Source of the DNA: Idiomarina baltica OS145
GTDB taxonomy: Bacteria; Pseudomonadota; Gammaproteobacteria; Enterobacterales; Alteromonadaceae
Direction: 5' to 3'
NCBI RefSeq assembly: GCF_000152885.1
Contig: NZ_CH672406.1
Coordinates: forward strand, 60,072 to 107,540
Length of the DNA stretch: 47,469 nucleotides
The translations under genes and the position numbers were made by a program. This document shows, one piece after another, positions 28,074 to 37,005 of the stretch. Under the pieces are notes generated by a model. That model was not told the DNA's origin, made no database searches, and saw only the letters and a program-made list of their open reading frames with translations. The stretch's first letter is position 1. Each line of letters opens with the position of its first letter.

Positions 28074-28901
28074 ATGAAATATGGATATATTATCGGAGTC
28101 TGCAGTGTCGTGTTGGCGTCGCTCGTCGTCGGGTGTGGCGATCGCCCAATAACTGTCCGTGAAGCTTGTAACTCCGACCCGACTATGTGTTCAGACTTAA
28201 ATCAAGATAATTGGTGCAATGCTGAACGGCGTCAGCTGATATTAACGCGCTACAGTCATAAGATGAATCCATCTGCAGAAAGTAAATATTATTTACTGAA
28301 GGATTTACAAAATTACTCTCAGTGCATTGAGCTCGCTTCGGCGATTGAACACAAAAAGCTCAAGGAAAAGCAATCACATCGTATCGAAGCTTATATTAAT
28401 AGTCTGCGCAATATCGAAAAGCGAGCGCAAGAGACTCGTCAAAGTGAGCACCCTTTATTACTCTACTGGCACTGGGCGAACCGCAACAACCAAGCGGCAC
28501 TCAAACGTTTATTAGCGCTTGAGGGGGCACCCATCATGCAAACCTCTGAACTACAATTTGCTTTAGCCACCTATTACGCGAAAGAAAACACCGATAAAAT
28601 GCTTGCCTATCTTTATCGCGCATTACGGCTGTATCAACCGGGTCAACGCTTCAATGTCGAGATCCCCGAATCTTTAGCAACCTATTACCTAAACCAAGGA
28701 GCGGTTGATAAAGCCTATGTCTGGTCTCTCGTTGCCGTCAATTTCAAATCCAAGGTACTCGATGTAGAGCAGCTCGATGATATTTTTACGCAACCCGATG
28801 AGCGCAAAAAGCAACTTCGTGACATTGCTGACAGACTCACAGACCGAATCACGGAGGGACGTTTTAATCTTCGCCCCGATTGGTCAGTGCCAACGAATTA
28901 A
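28074..28901 (+). CDS. DUF2989 family lipoprotein
   Basis: This 275-residue lipoprotein has a lipobox ending LVVGC with the modified cysteine at residue 21. Asp at the +2 position after Cys is not seen (Gly follows), so outer-membrane delivery is expected. Four more cysteines lie in the first 80 residues (EACNSDP, MCSDL, NWCNAE, SQCIE) and could form two disulfides. The body looks all-helical with tetratricopeptide-like pairs, such as ATYYAKENTDKMLAYLYRALRL and ATYYLNQGAVDKAYVWSLVAV. The family is confined to gammaproteobacteria and has no known function. The gene's 3' end overlaps msrB on the opposite strand by 38 bases. Confidence 0.82.
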   Translation: MKYGYIIGVCSVVLASLVVGCGDRPITVREACNSDPTMCSDLNQDNWCNAERRQLILTRYSHKMNPSAESKYYLLKDLQNYSQCIELASAIEHKKLKEKQSHRIEAYINSLRNIEKRAQETRQSEHPLLLYWHWANRNNQAALKRLLALEGAPIMQTSELQFALATYYAKENTDKMLAYLYRALRLYQPGQRFNVEIPESLATYYLNQGAVDKAYVWSLVAVNFKSKVLDVEQLDDIFTQPDERKKQLRDIADRLTDRITEGRFNLRPDWSVPTN

Positions 28902-29277
28902 CACAATAGCGTTGCCCTGTTTCCGTTGGGCCATCGTTAAAAACATGACCCAAGTGGCCTTTACAGCGGCTACAGACAATTTCAATACGTTGCATGCCGT
29001 GACTACTATCCTCACGGTATTCGATAGCTCCATCGATAGCTTCATCAAAACTTGGCCAGCCACAATGACCTTCAAACTGTTGTTGTCCAGTAAACAATAA
29101 TTGCCCGCAGCCAGCACAGTGATATTCACCGTGTTCATTTACCTGAATAAAGTCGCCGCTAAATGGTGCCTCGGTACCCTGTTGACGCAGGATCTGATAT
29201 TGCTCAGGTGTTAATCGCTCACGCCATTGTTCATCACTCAGGTCGTTCCAATTAGTATCGCTTTGTTGATTACTCAT
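28864..29277 (-). CDS. msrB: Peptide methionine-(R)-sulfoxide reductase MsrB
   Basis: MsrB repairs methionine-R-sulfoxide in proteins using thioredoxin. The 137-residue protein has four zinc cysteines (54, 57 in CAGC; 102, 105 in CSRC), the catalytic Cys125 in RYCVNS and a resolving Cys72 in HCGWPSF. GHVFNDGP near 110-117 is a family signature. It is cytoplasmic, with no signal peptide. AGGTG precedes ATG 29277. It diverges from pyk, and its 3' end overlaps the DUF2989 gene. Confidence 0.96.
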   Translation of the reverse strand: MSNQQSDTNWNDLSDEQWRERLTPEQYQILRQQGTEAPFSGDFIQVNEHGEYHCAGCGQLLFTGQQQFEGHCGWPSFDEAIDGAIEYREDSSHGMQRIEIVCSRCKGHLGHVFNDGPTETGQRYCVNSLALTNRGED

Positions 29278-29368
29278 GACTCACCTATGTCTCTGTTCTG
29301 TCTTACCTTGTTAACAAACACTGTGTTAGACTTAACATCTAATCACTTTCAGCTGCTCGGAGTTTTAC

Positions 29369-30799
29369 ATGTTGCGCCGTACAAAGATCGTTACCACCCT
29401 AGGTCCTGCTACTGATGACCCTAGTGTTCTTAAATCACTTATACAAGCAGGTGCTAATGTAGTACGTCTAAACTTCTCTCATGGTTCGGCGGACGACCAT
29501 ATCAAACGTGCTGAAATGGTTCGTAAGCTATCCGCTGAATTAAAAGCACATGTCGCTATCTTAGGTGATCTGCAAGGCCCAAAGATACGGGTAGCACGCT
29601 TCAAAAACGACAAAGTCACACTTTCGCAGGGTGAAAAGTTTACCCTCGATGCCCAGTACGATAGCCAATCGGGTGATGAGCACATTGTCGGACTTGATTA
29701 TAAAGAACTACCACATGACGTTGAGCCGGGTGACATCCTCCTACTGGATGATGGCCGAATTCGTTTGCAAGTTGAACGTATCGATGGGTCTGCTGTACAT
29801 ACGCTGATCGTTGTTGGCGGTCAGTTATCGAATAATAAAGGTATTAATCGACTCGGTGGCGGACTCTCTGCAAAAGCACTGACAGAAAAGGACTTAGAAG
29901 ACATAAAAACAGCCGCACAAATCGGTGTGGATTATTTGGCAGTCTCTTTTCCTCGTAGCGGTGACGATATTAACGAGGCGCGTCAGCTATTACGTGCGGC
30001 AGGCGGGAATGGCGTACTTTGTGCCAAAATTGAACGTGCAGAAGCCGTCGCATCGGAGCACGCGTTGGATGAGATTATAAGAGCATCCGACGCTGTGATG
30101 GTTGCACGGGGTGACTTAGGTGTCGAAATTGGCGACGCACAACTCGTCGGTAAACAAAAACTGATAATTAGTCGGGCACGCCAACTCAATAAAGTCGTTA
30201 TTACGGCAACCCAAATGATGGAGTCCATGATAGAAAATCCGATGCCAACCCGCGCAGAGGTGATGGATGTTGCCAACGCAGTGCTAGATGGCACAGATGC
30301 CGTGATGCTATCTGCTGAAACGGCGGCAGGCAAACATCCAGTTGCAACCGTAAAAGCAATGGCTGAAATCTGTCTGGGTGCAGAAACGCATCCAAGTGCC
30401 CAACTTAAACATCACGATTTAGAAGAACATTTTTCAAGTATTTCCGAGGCGGCGGCCATGTCCGCAATGTATGCAGCCACCCACCTAACGGGTGTAAAAG
30501 CAATTATCGCACTCACGGAATCCGGATTTACGGCTAAATTGATGTCTCGTATTACCTCTCATTTGCCTATTTTCTCGCTATCTCGTCACTCGGGTAGTCG
30601 TCATAAGTGTGCATTGTACAGAGGCGTATACCCTATTCAATTTGACTCAACCGAATCAAAGAATCCGATATTAGACGCGATTGCGGTAATAAAGGGTTTG
30701 GGGCATGTTGCAAAAGGTGATCTCGTTGTGCTTACACACGGCGATGTCATGGAAACCGTTGGCTCAAGCAATACCTGTAAAGTTATCGAGGTTCAGTAA
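29369..30799 (+). CDS. pyk: Pyruvate kinase (PykA type)
   Basis: This enzyme converts phosphoenolpyruvate and ADP to pyruvate and ATP, the last step of glycolysis. The 476-residue protein is closest to E. coli PykA (480 aa): [14 protein letters not shown] at the start, NFSHGS near 34-39, [12 protein letters not shown] near 64-75, and the catalytic block ending in [22 protein letters not shown] and [22 protein letters not shown] follow, then the C-terminal regulatory domain. GGAG sits six bases before ATG 29369. It is monocistronic, followed by a hairpin at 30806-30834. With the GAPDH-like gene it makes two lower-glycolysis genes within 4 kb. Confidence 0.96.
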   Translation: MLRRTKIVTTLGPATDDPSVLKSLIQAGANVVRLNFSHGSADDHIKRAEMVRKLSAELKAHVAILGDLQGPKIRVARFKNDKVTLSQGEKFTLDAQYDSQSGDEHIVGLDYKELPHDVEPGDILLLDDGRIRLQVERIDGSAVHTLIVVGGQLSNNKGINRLGGGLSAKALTEKDLEDIKTAAQIGVDYLAVSFPRSGDDINEARQLLRAAGGNGVLCAKIERAEAVASEHALDEIIRASDAVMVARGDLGVEIGDAQLVGKQKLIISRARQLNKVVITATQMMESMIENPMPTRAEVMDVANAVLDGTDAVMLSAETAAGKHPVATVKAMAEICLGAETHPSAQLKHHDLEEHFSSISEAAAMSAMYAATHLTGVKAIIALTESGFTAKLMSRITSHLPIFSLSRHSGSRHKCALYRGVYPIQFDSTESKNPILDAIAVIKGLGHVAKGDLVVLTHGDVMETVGSSNTCKVIEVQ

Positions 30800-30805
30800 G
30801 CTGAC

Positions 30806-30834
30806 CGCACTTCGGCGTCACGCGCCGAAGTGCG
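30806..30834. terminator. 12-bp perfect hairpin between convergent pyk and DUF6279 genes
   Basis: CGCACTTCGGCG (30806-30817) pairs fully with CGCCGAAGTGCG (30823-30834) around a 5-base loop. It starts 7 bases after the pyk stop and covers the last codons and stop of the DUF6279 gene. No T run follows on either strand, so it is either a factor-dependent terminator or a 3'-end stabiliser for both mRNAs. Confidence 0.5.
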
Positions 30835-31666
30835 CCTCAATGTCACGACATAACTCGATATATTCATCAAGCTGCTCGATGAGGTTCTCGCGTTGCTCTT
30901 GCGTTAGATTTCCACTGAGCTTGGCAAGATAACGATGGCGAATCGTGCTTTTTGCGCGGCGATTATCCTGCTGGGCCTCTGATAACATTTGTTCAGGGTC
31001 CGTAATCAGCGACTTTATCACCTTAGCCTGCATAGGCGATGCTAATAGTGCCTGTTTGAAACTATCGAGCCAACGCTGGCGGTAAGCTAACCAATCATAC
31101 TCATTAGGAACAGCGTCAGACTCAGATACCCAGGATTTGACCAACTGGCGCTGTTCATCGGTGAGTGAGCCTAGCCGCTCTTCCAAAGCCTCTTGACGAC
31201 GCTTAACGCGATCATAAGAAGCAAATAAGTCATCGCCCTCTTCCGCTTCTTCCTCGCGCTGCTCATCAAGCTTTTCTTGCATCGAGGTAATTAACTGCTG
31301 CTTTTGATCAACTGAGAGCTCATTCAGAAACGCAGTATGCGCCGCTATTTGGTCCTTAATCTGCTGCCAAAAATACCACGCATCGCTTTCAAGTTGTGCG
31401 ATGAGTTCCTTATCGACTGTGTCTTCAGCAAGCGCCTGCCGCAAACTTTGTAAACGCATTCGATACTGAGGAATTTGTTGGGTAGCGTGCCACTGGTGCA
31501 ACTCATCGATAATCCTCGATGCGCGCGTTTGTTGGTCATCAGTTAATTCAACATAATCATCGAGTTGCCACTCGATAAAAGTGTCTAAATAACGATAACC
31601 AAACTGTGCGGTACAGCCTATTAGCAACGCAGATAAACAAAGTACTGCCGTATAAATTCGACGCAT
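30818..31666 (-). CDS. DUF6279 family lipoprotein with LTxxQ-like motifs
   Basis: A 282-residue lipoprotein with lipobox ALLIGC (Cys18). The mature part is almost entirely helical, acidic and Gln-rich. Four motifs of the LTxxQ kind stand out: LTDDQ 41-45, LSVDQ 117-121, LTDEQ 168-172 and LTQEQ 254-258. This motif is the hallmark of the periplasmic Spy/CpxP chaperone group, so a distant relation or convergence is possible. The start codon shares a base with the stop of the LytTR regulator gene (TAATG), so the gene is translationally coupled to a two-component system. CpxP modulates the CpxA kinase in E. coli; a similar accessory role here is inference. Confidence 0.8.
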   Translation of the reverse strand: MRRIYTAVLCLSALLIGCTAQFGYRYLDTFIEWQLDDYVELTDDQQTRASRIIDELHQWHATQQIPQYRMRLQSLRQALAEDTVDKELIAQLESDAWYFWQQIKDQIAAHTAFLNELSVDQKQQLITSMQEKLDEQREEEAEEGDDLFASYDRVKRRQEALEERLGSLTDEQRQLVKSWVSESDAVPNEYDWLAYRQRWLDSFKQALLASPMQAKVIKSLITDPEQMLSEAQQDNRRAKSTIRHRYLAKLSGNLTQEQRENLIEQLDEYIELCRDIEAHFGA

Positions 31667-32490
31667 TAGTTTAAGATAAGTTGTTTGATCCTATCTTTGT
31701 AACTACGGCTGACTTTTAGTTTTTGACCATTCTTAAGCGAAATATGATATTCACCATTCTGACGCGTGCACAATTTTTCGACTTGGTTCACATTAACGAT
31801 GGCAGAACGATGGATGCGCTGAAATAAATGAGGATTTAATTCTTTTTCAAGCTCTTTCATGGTTCGACGAAGAATAAACGTTTCCCCGCTCGCATGAATA
31901 CACATGTAATCACCCGCCGCATCAACCCACTCAATAGCATTCACGGGTACTCGCGTGATCTCGCCACTGTCTTTAATCGCAATGTGTTCCGGGTAACGAC
32001 TCATCGGAACGTCGTCACCGCTTGCTAAACGCTCCAGAATAACATCACAGTCTTCGCCAGTAACCTCGGCGACCAAGTTGACTAATTTCTGCTGCGTCGC
32101 ATCGAACTCATTGGGTTCTAATTCTTGCTTCACTCGCTCGATAGTCTCTACTAAACGTTCTTCATCAACAGGTTTAAGCAAGTAATCCAGAGCACGCACT
32201 TCGAAAGCACGTATCGCGTATTGGTCGAACGCCGTAACAAACACAATCGCGGGTAACGTCGGCATACATTGTTGCAAAGACTTTAGCACATCAAACCCGT
32301 TCAAACCGGGCATCTGAATATCCAAAAATACAATGTCGGGCTTCAACGCACTGATCTCAGCAACCGCTTCGCGACTGTTCCCCTGATGCCCTACCAACGT
32401 GATTTCGTCAAATGATTCTAATCGGATCGCCAGTCCTTTACGTGCTAAAGACTCATCGTCCACGATGTAAGCAGTAAAACTACGACTCAT
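31666..32490 (-). CDS. Response regulator with LytTR DNA-binding domain
   Basis: The 274-residue protein has an N-terminal receiver domain with acidic Asp11-Asp12, phosphoacceptor Asp57 in VFLDIQMPG and the Lys of LLKPV near 108. A linker of about 45 residues (near 120-165) leads to a LytTR DNA-binding domain with EWVDAAGDYMCIH, FQRIHRSAIVNV and the C-terminal KVSRSYKDRI. LytTR regulators bind paired direct repeats near promoters. The gene overlaps the end of the sensor kinase gene by 4 bases (ATGA) and the start of the DUF6279 gene by 1 base. The pair resembles E. coli BtsS/BtsR and YehU/YehT. Targets are unknown; no LytTR-type repeats were recognised in the window. Confidence 0.92.
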   Translation of the reverse strand: MSRSFTAYIVDDESLARKGLAIRLESFDEITLVGHQGNSREAVAEISALKPDIVFLDIQMPGLNGFDVLKSLQQCMPTLPAIVFVTAFDQYAIRAFEVRALDYLLKPVDEERLVETIERVKQELEPNEFDATQQKLVNLVAEVTGEDCDVILERLASGDDVPMSRYPEHIAIKDSGEITRVPVNAIEWVDAAGDYMCIHASGETFILRRTMKELEKELNPHLFQRIHRSAIVNVNQVEKLCTRQNGEYHISLKNGQKLKVSRSYKDRIKQLILN

Positions 32491-33572
32491 ACACTCTCCA
32501 ACGTTTCAAAAGGCAATACGATCTCAACACATAAGCCTTGTGGTTCATTTTTTGTCATACTGAACGTAAATTCATCACCGTAGAGCGCGGCTAATCGCTC
32601 GCGTGTGTTTTTAAGACCCACGCCTGCATTCTTCATCAGCAATTCAGGCTGTTCAGGAGCATGAGGTCCATTGTCACACAATTGCACAATTAAGCGATTG
32701 CGCTCAACGTAAGCCTTTAGTGATAATACGCCTTGTTCCTCAGTTTTAGCAATTGCATACTTAATAGCATTTTCAATTAACGGCTGAAAAAGTAAACTCG
32801 GCACCAATGCCCGTTTAGCCTCATCACTCACATCTATCAGGATCTCTAAGCGCTCATCAAAGCGCACTTTTTCGATATCGAGGTACAACATCAACGCCTC
32901 GACTTCCTTTTTTAAGGTGATCTTCTTAATGGGATCGTTGTCGAGCGAGAAACGCAAGAAATGACTCAAGCGGTTAACCATCTTATTGGCGATAGCTGTA
33001 TCTTGGACCAAGATCAGCGTAGAAATTGCATTAAGACTGTTGAACAAAAAGTGGGGGTTGAGTTGATAACGCAACATTTTCAACTGCGCTTGGTGCGCCA
33101 TTGAGGAAGCCATCAGCGCCTTCTGTTTTTCGTTTTGCAACATACGGTAATATTTAATACCAAAATATAAGCCACTCCAGCTCAATACGATGTAGAACTT
33201 GGCTATATTATTTTTAAAATAGGCAAGATGACTGTCTGGTGTAAAACCAAACTTATAAATCTCCCAATATGTCGCGTTATCGACCACGGCCCAGAGACAC
33301 GCGGTAATGTAACTTGCAAGAATAACAACAAACATTAATAACAGTGGATGCCATTCCCAAACGCGTTGGTAAAAATACCGTAACGGAAGCGTAAGCAAGA
33401 AACCAGAGTAAGCCCCTAAGACAAGTACAACACCATATATATCGCGCATTTCATGCATTAAGGAACCGATATAATTAACTAATGCATACCCTGCCCATCC
33501 GCCGAATTGCAGTAGCCAAAAGCCGCGGTCCGAACTTGGAAACCATGATTTGCTGAGCAATGATTTTAACAA
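32487..33572 (-). CDS. Sensor histidine kinase, LytS/YehU type (His_kinase family)
   Basis: The 361-residue membrane protein has four hydrophobic segments in the first 140 residues, a short linker, and the His_kinase dimerisation block LNPHFLFNSLN with phosphorylated His174. An ATPase domain follows with PLIENAIKYAI (N box) and GVGLKNTRERL (G box). The membrane part has no large periplasmic loop, so it probably senses a signal in the membrane or through a partner. The start is TTG at 33572, preceded by GAGAAGG. It starts 32 bases after the PilZ gene and overlaps its response regulator gene. Confidence 0.92.
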   Translation of the reverse strand: MLKSLLSKSWFPSSDRGFWLLQFGGWAGYALVNYIGSLMHEMRDIYGVVLVLGAYSGFLLTLPLRYFYQRVWEWHPLLLMFVVILASYITACLWAVVDNATYWEIYKFGFTPDSHLAYFKNNIAKFYIVLSWSGLYFGIKYYRMLQNEKQKALMASSMAHQAQLKMLRYQLNPHFLFNSLNAISTLILVQDTAIANKMVNRLSHFLRFSLDNDPIKKITLKKEVEALMLYLDIEKVRFDERLEILIDVSDEAKRALVPSLLFQPLIENAIKYAIAKTEEQGVLSLKAYVERNRLIVQLCDNGPHAPEQPELLMKNAGVGLKNTRERLAALYGDEFTFSMTKNEPQGLCVEIVLPFETLESV

Positions 33573-33604
33573 CCTTGAAACCTTCTCGTTGAGCGAGCTA
33601 TAAG

Positions 33605-34306
33605 TTAGGACTGCGACCGCGAGAGCGCATCAATATCCACTAAGCTGCCGGAAAACAAGCTGTTAATAGCCTCTTTTTGCTGACTATTAAACTGAACACC
33701 TAGCGTCGTTTCAGTTTCTGCAGCCTTTACTTGACGTACAATACTTCCCAATTCAACAGTGTTGCCAGACTTCTGATTAACCGTAATGTTAACCCGCTGT
33801 CCTGTCTCCCATTTAATCGGACTGGCGGTATCGTCGGCAGCCGCTTCGGCGTTGACGTACTGTAATTTACACCCGGTTTCAGAAACATCGAGAATAATAG
33901 CTTCAACGGACGCATCCACCGAATTATCTTCAGACAAACGCGATACCTTGCAAGGTAAGTAAGCGTCAAAGCGTCGACCCTGACGAATAACGCGACTTTC
34001 AACCTGCTTAGGCCAGTCTAAAAACAACATTTTGGTTGGGTGGGCGACGACAAAGTCAATATCACTTCTAAACGCACAAATTTCGCCGTTTTCGTTCTCA
34101 AGAACAAAGCGAACAATAATCGGAACGCCCTCGTAAAGATGCTCCCGTAACTCTCCATAACGCCTAGAATCAGGCATATTGACAATGAACCAACGTCCTA
34201 AAACAGCACCGATAAACTCGGTTTGAAAACGTGCCGGTACATTGAGACCAGAAATTTGTATTTCAACTTTCTGCCCTACCGTCAACTGCTTGATTTTTGC
34301 TGCCAT
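33605..34306 (-). CDS. PilZ domain protein, YcgR-like
   Basis: A predicted cyclic-di-GMP receptor. The 233-residue protein has an N-terminal beta-barrel of the YcgR_2 kind (about 8-105) and a C-terminal PilZ domain (about 107-225). The PilZ ligand motifs are intact: RQGRR at 108-112 (RxxxR) and DVSETG at 140-145 ([D/N]xSxxG). In E. coli, YcgR bound to c-di-GMP brakes the flagellar motor. No flagellar genes are in this window, so the partner is unknown. ATG 34306 follows AGGGGA; a longer frame from 34330 would run through that site and is rejected. It heads a row with the LytS/LytTR pair and the DUF6279 lipoprotein. Confidence 0.9.
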   Translation of the reverse strand: MAAKIKQLTVGQKVEIQISGLNVPARFQTEFIGAVLGRWFIVNMPDSRRYGELREHLYEGVPIIVRFVLENENGEICAFRSDIDFVVAHPTKMLFLDWPKQVESRVIRQGRRFDAYLPCKVSRLSEDNSVDASVEAIILDVSETGCKLQYVNAEAAADDTASPIKWETGQRVNITVNQKSGNTVELGSIVRQVKAAETETTLGVQFNSQQKEAINSLFSGSLVDIDALSRSQS

Positions 34307-34384
34307 GCAATCCCCTACTAATAAAATCAAGTATGCTAATATGTTCGCTATAAGTCATTGACTGTCAAGCAAAGGAGTATCCGT

Positions 34385-36160
34385 TTGATCCATTATCAGA
34401 TTACCCCAATTGACCCCAAAGGTCATTTATTTGAGGTCTCGCTGCATATTGAAAAGCCCAATCCCAATGGTCAAGAACTTTGGCTACCTAATTGGATACC
34501 GGGAAGTTATCTCATACGCGACTTTAGCAAACATATCGTCGGTATCTATGCAGAAAGCGATGGACGTTCCCTTAAGCTCGATCAAATCAGCAAAAACCGC
34601 TGGCGCCTTGAGTCCTCGGAGCATGCTATTCAGGTAAAGTACCAAGTATACGCGTTCGACCTCTCCGTGCGAAGCGCTTATCTTGACGAACTACAAGGCT
34701 TTTTCAACAACACGTCACTCTGTCTTGCCGTCGCCGGGCAAGAGCAAACCCCTTGTCGCTTGAGCCTCGAGCCAAGCGATGCCATCGCACACTGGCGTAT
34801 TGCAACCGGTATGCCGCGCGTTTCCGGAAATGCGCACGGTTGGGGTGAATTTGAAGCGGAAAACTACGATAAATTAATCGACTATCCTTTCTTGCTCGGT
34901 GAGCTGACCATTGAAGAGTTTATTGCCCATGGAATAAAACACTCGTTAGTACTGAGCGGCCGACACAAAGCCGATACTTCGCGCATCACCGCTGACCTAG
35001 CGCGTATTTGTGAATATCAGCTAAAAATGTTTGGCGAACCCGCACCCTTTAAGCACTACACATTTTTAACCATGGTCGTAGGCGATGGATTTGGCGGACT
35101 TGAGCACAACAACTCGACTGCGCTGGTGTGCAGCCGCAAGGACCTCATTAAACCTGGGCAGACTAAGGTAGACGATAACTATGAGACGTTTTTAAGCTTA
35201 TGCTGCCACGAGTATTTCCATAGCTGGAATATTAAAACGCTGAAGCCTAAAGCTTTTATTCCCTACCCGCTGGAGCAAGAAACCTACACAGAACAACTGT
35301 GGTTCTACGAGGGCATGACCTCATATTTTGATGATTACCTACTTCATCGTGCCGGCATTATTTCTGCTGATCGTTATTTACGTTTGCTGGGCAACACCTT
35401 GGCGCGTGTTGAACGCGGTGTCGGACAGCATCAACAATCCGTGACTGAATCGAGCTTTTTAGCTTGGACCAAGTTCTACCAACAGAATGAAAACGCGCCC
35501 AATAGCATTGTTAGTTACTATGCTAAAGGGGCTCTTATCGCCTTGTGTTTGGACTTAACCATTCGTCTACAAAGCGATCATCAACTCGATTTACAGCAAA
35601 TAATGCATGACTTTTGGCATCGGTACGGTAAAACCGGCGAAGGTACTGAAGATCACACTTTTTTCGAATACTTGAGCCACTATACAGCCCTTGACGTGAA
35701 TGAGTTCCTTCACGACGCTTTATATTCTCGTGAGCAACTGCCCGTGTCAGAGCTGTTAGAGAATTTTGGCGTAAAGGTGTCACGACATGTGCCCGCCAAC
35801 GACTTACAAAGTAACGGCAAATTACCCGAAAAGTCCGCTAAAGTGACCTTAGGAGCGCGTTACAAAAACCATCCTCAAGGATTGGAGTTAACGCAGGTAT
35901 ACCACGATGAAAGCGCTTATGAAGCAGGGTTATCAGCCAATGACCGCTTAATAGCCATCGACCATCTCCAAGTTACCAGCGATAACATCAACGAAATATT
36001 AGATGCATTCAAGCCGGGCGATAGCGTTACTGTGCACGCCTTTAGACGTGACGAATTGCGAACATTAAAGCTGACTTGGCAAGCACCTAAGAAAACAAGC
36101 TACGTGCTTTCTATCACGCAGCCTGAGTATCTTAATGATTGGTTGAAAACCAACCTTTAG
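34385..36160 (+). CDS. M61 family metallopeptidase with PDZ domain
   Basis: A zinc peptidase of the glycyl-aminopeptidase family. From TTG 34385 the protein has 591 residues. It begins with the M61 N-terminal beta domain (IHYQITPIDPKGHLFEV), then the catalytic domain with HEYFHSWN (zinc ligands His275 and His279, base Glu276) and the downstream glutamate in YEGMTSYFDD. A PDZ domain lies near 490-570 (GLELTQVYHDESAYEAGL). No signal peptide is visible, so it is probably cytoplasmic. AAGGAG lies seven bases before TTG 34385; a TTG nine codons earlier would place that site inside the gene. The 3' end overlaps the convergent M23 gene by 4 bases. Confidence 0.92.
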   Translation: MIHYQITPIDPKGHLFEVSLHIEKPNPNGQELWLPNWIPGSYLIRDFSKHIVGIYAESDGRSLKLDQISKNRWRLESSEHAIQVKYQVYAFDLSVRSAYLDELQGFFNNTSLCLAVAGQEQTPCRLSLEPSDAIAHWRIATGMPRVSGNAHGWGEFEAENYDKLIDYPFLLGELTIEEFIAHGIKHSLVLSGRHKADTSRITADLARICEYQLKMFGEPAPFKHYTFLTMVVGDGFGGLEHNNSTALVCSRKDLIKPGQTKVDDNYETFLSLCCHEYFHSWNIKTLKPKAFIPYPLEQETYTEQLWFYEGMTSYFDDYLLHRAGIISADRYLRLLGNTLARVERGVGQHQQSVTESSFLAWTKFYQQNENAPNSIVSYYAKGALIALCLDLTIRLQSDHQLDLQQIMHDFWHRYGKTGEGTEDHTFFEYLSHYTALDVNEFLHDALYSREQLPVSELLENFGVKVSRHVPANDLQSNGKLPEKSAKVTLGARYKNHPQGLELTQVYHDESAYEAGLSANDRLIAIDHLQVTSDNINEILDAFKPGDSVTVHAFRRDELRTLKLTWQAPKKTSYVLSITQPEYLNDWLKTNL

Positions 36161-37005
36161 TTATTTACGAGAGGATATAGCTGGGGTAATAGTGCAGGAT
36201 CGAGGCGCTCATTGCCCCAGTTTACGCGCCAATCAAGGTGTGGGCCCGTGGCGCGGCCCGATGCGCCTACTTCACCAATCTTTTCACCCTGCTGAATGGT
36301 ATCACCGACCTCAACCGAGAGCTTGCTTAGGTGCAGGTACGTGGTATTCACACGGTACCCATGATCGATAATGAGTGTGCCACCTGAATAGAACAAATCA
36401 GGTTCTGCTAGCGTCACCACACCACTCCAAGGCGCGTAGACGGGGGTTCCAGTCGGTGCGGCAATATCTTCGCCATAATGAGGGCGGCGAGGTTCACCAT
36501 TATAGAATCGCTGTGAACCATAAACACCACTGATACGCCCTTCCGCAGGCTTACGTACCGGGGTCATAAAGTCCATTCGTTTCGAGTCAGTTTGGCGAGC
36601 ACGCCATACTTTAGCTGCTTCAGCCTTGGCGCGTTTAACCTGCTCGGGATCCGGGGTGACTGTTTTTTGCGGCACACCTTCAACTCGATCAATCTTGTAT
36701 TCGCGTTTGCTTAAAGTCAGATTAATCGGTGTTTTTTCTGAGCCTTCAACCACTTCAAGGGTTTGATTTAACGCAGCATCGCGACCAAAACCAATAACAA
36801 AGTAACCATCATCACTGATATCAAGGCGCTCACCTTGATAAACTACCTCTGAGTTGGGCTCAACTTGACCGATCAGCAACGCCCCCTGAGTCAACTCGCC
36901 GTACCATGTCACGGGTGTCTCTTCCTGAGCCGCTTTAGCTGCGCTGCCAAACGCAATACTCACTATCGATAATAGTGGGATAATCACTTTGAAACGGTTA
37001 AGCAT
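36157..37005 (-). CDS. M23 family peptidase, exported
   Basis: A LytM-type peptidoglycan hydrolase-like protein of 282 residues with a signal peptide ending near AAKAA. An N-terminal beta domain leads to the M23 domain: HYGEDIAAPTGTPVYAP holds the first zinc His and Asp, then IIDHGYRVNTTYLHLSKL. The last motif reads GPHLDWRVNW where the canonical form is HLH, so the third zinc ligand is Asp instead of His. I recall this variant from other proteobacterial M23 proteins, so it may be functional or may mark a non-catalytic regulator. ATG 37005 lies nine bases after AAGGAG and is preferred over TTG 37011. The start overlaps the PTPS gene end by 8 bases. Confidence 0.88.
   Translation of the reverse strand: MLNRFKVIIPLLSIVSIAFGSAAKAAQEETPVTWYGELTQGALLIGQVEPNSEVVYQGERLDISDDGYFVIGFGRDAALNQTLEVVEGSEKTPINLTLSKREYKIDRVEGVPQKTVTPDPEQVKRAKAEAAKVWRARQTDSKRMDFMTPVRKPAEGRISGVYGSQRFYNGEPRRPHYGEDIAAPTGTPVYAPWSGVVTLAEPDLFYSGGTLIIDHGYRVNTTYLHLSKLSVEVGDTIQQGEKIGEVGASGRATGPHLDWRVNWGNERLDPALLPQLYPLVNN

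Noticed and set aside
29278-29368. Catabolite or Cra-type operator between msrB and pyk
   Set aside because: TTGTTAACAA is a palindrome, but it does not match the Cra or CRP consensus, and the -35/-10 spacing there is poor.
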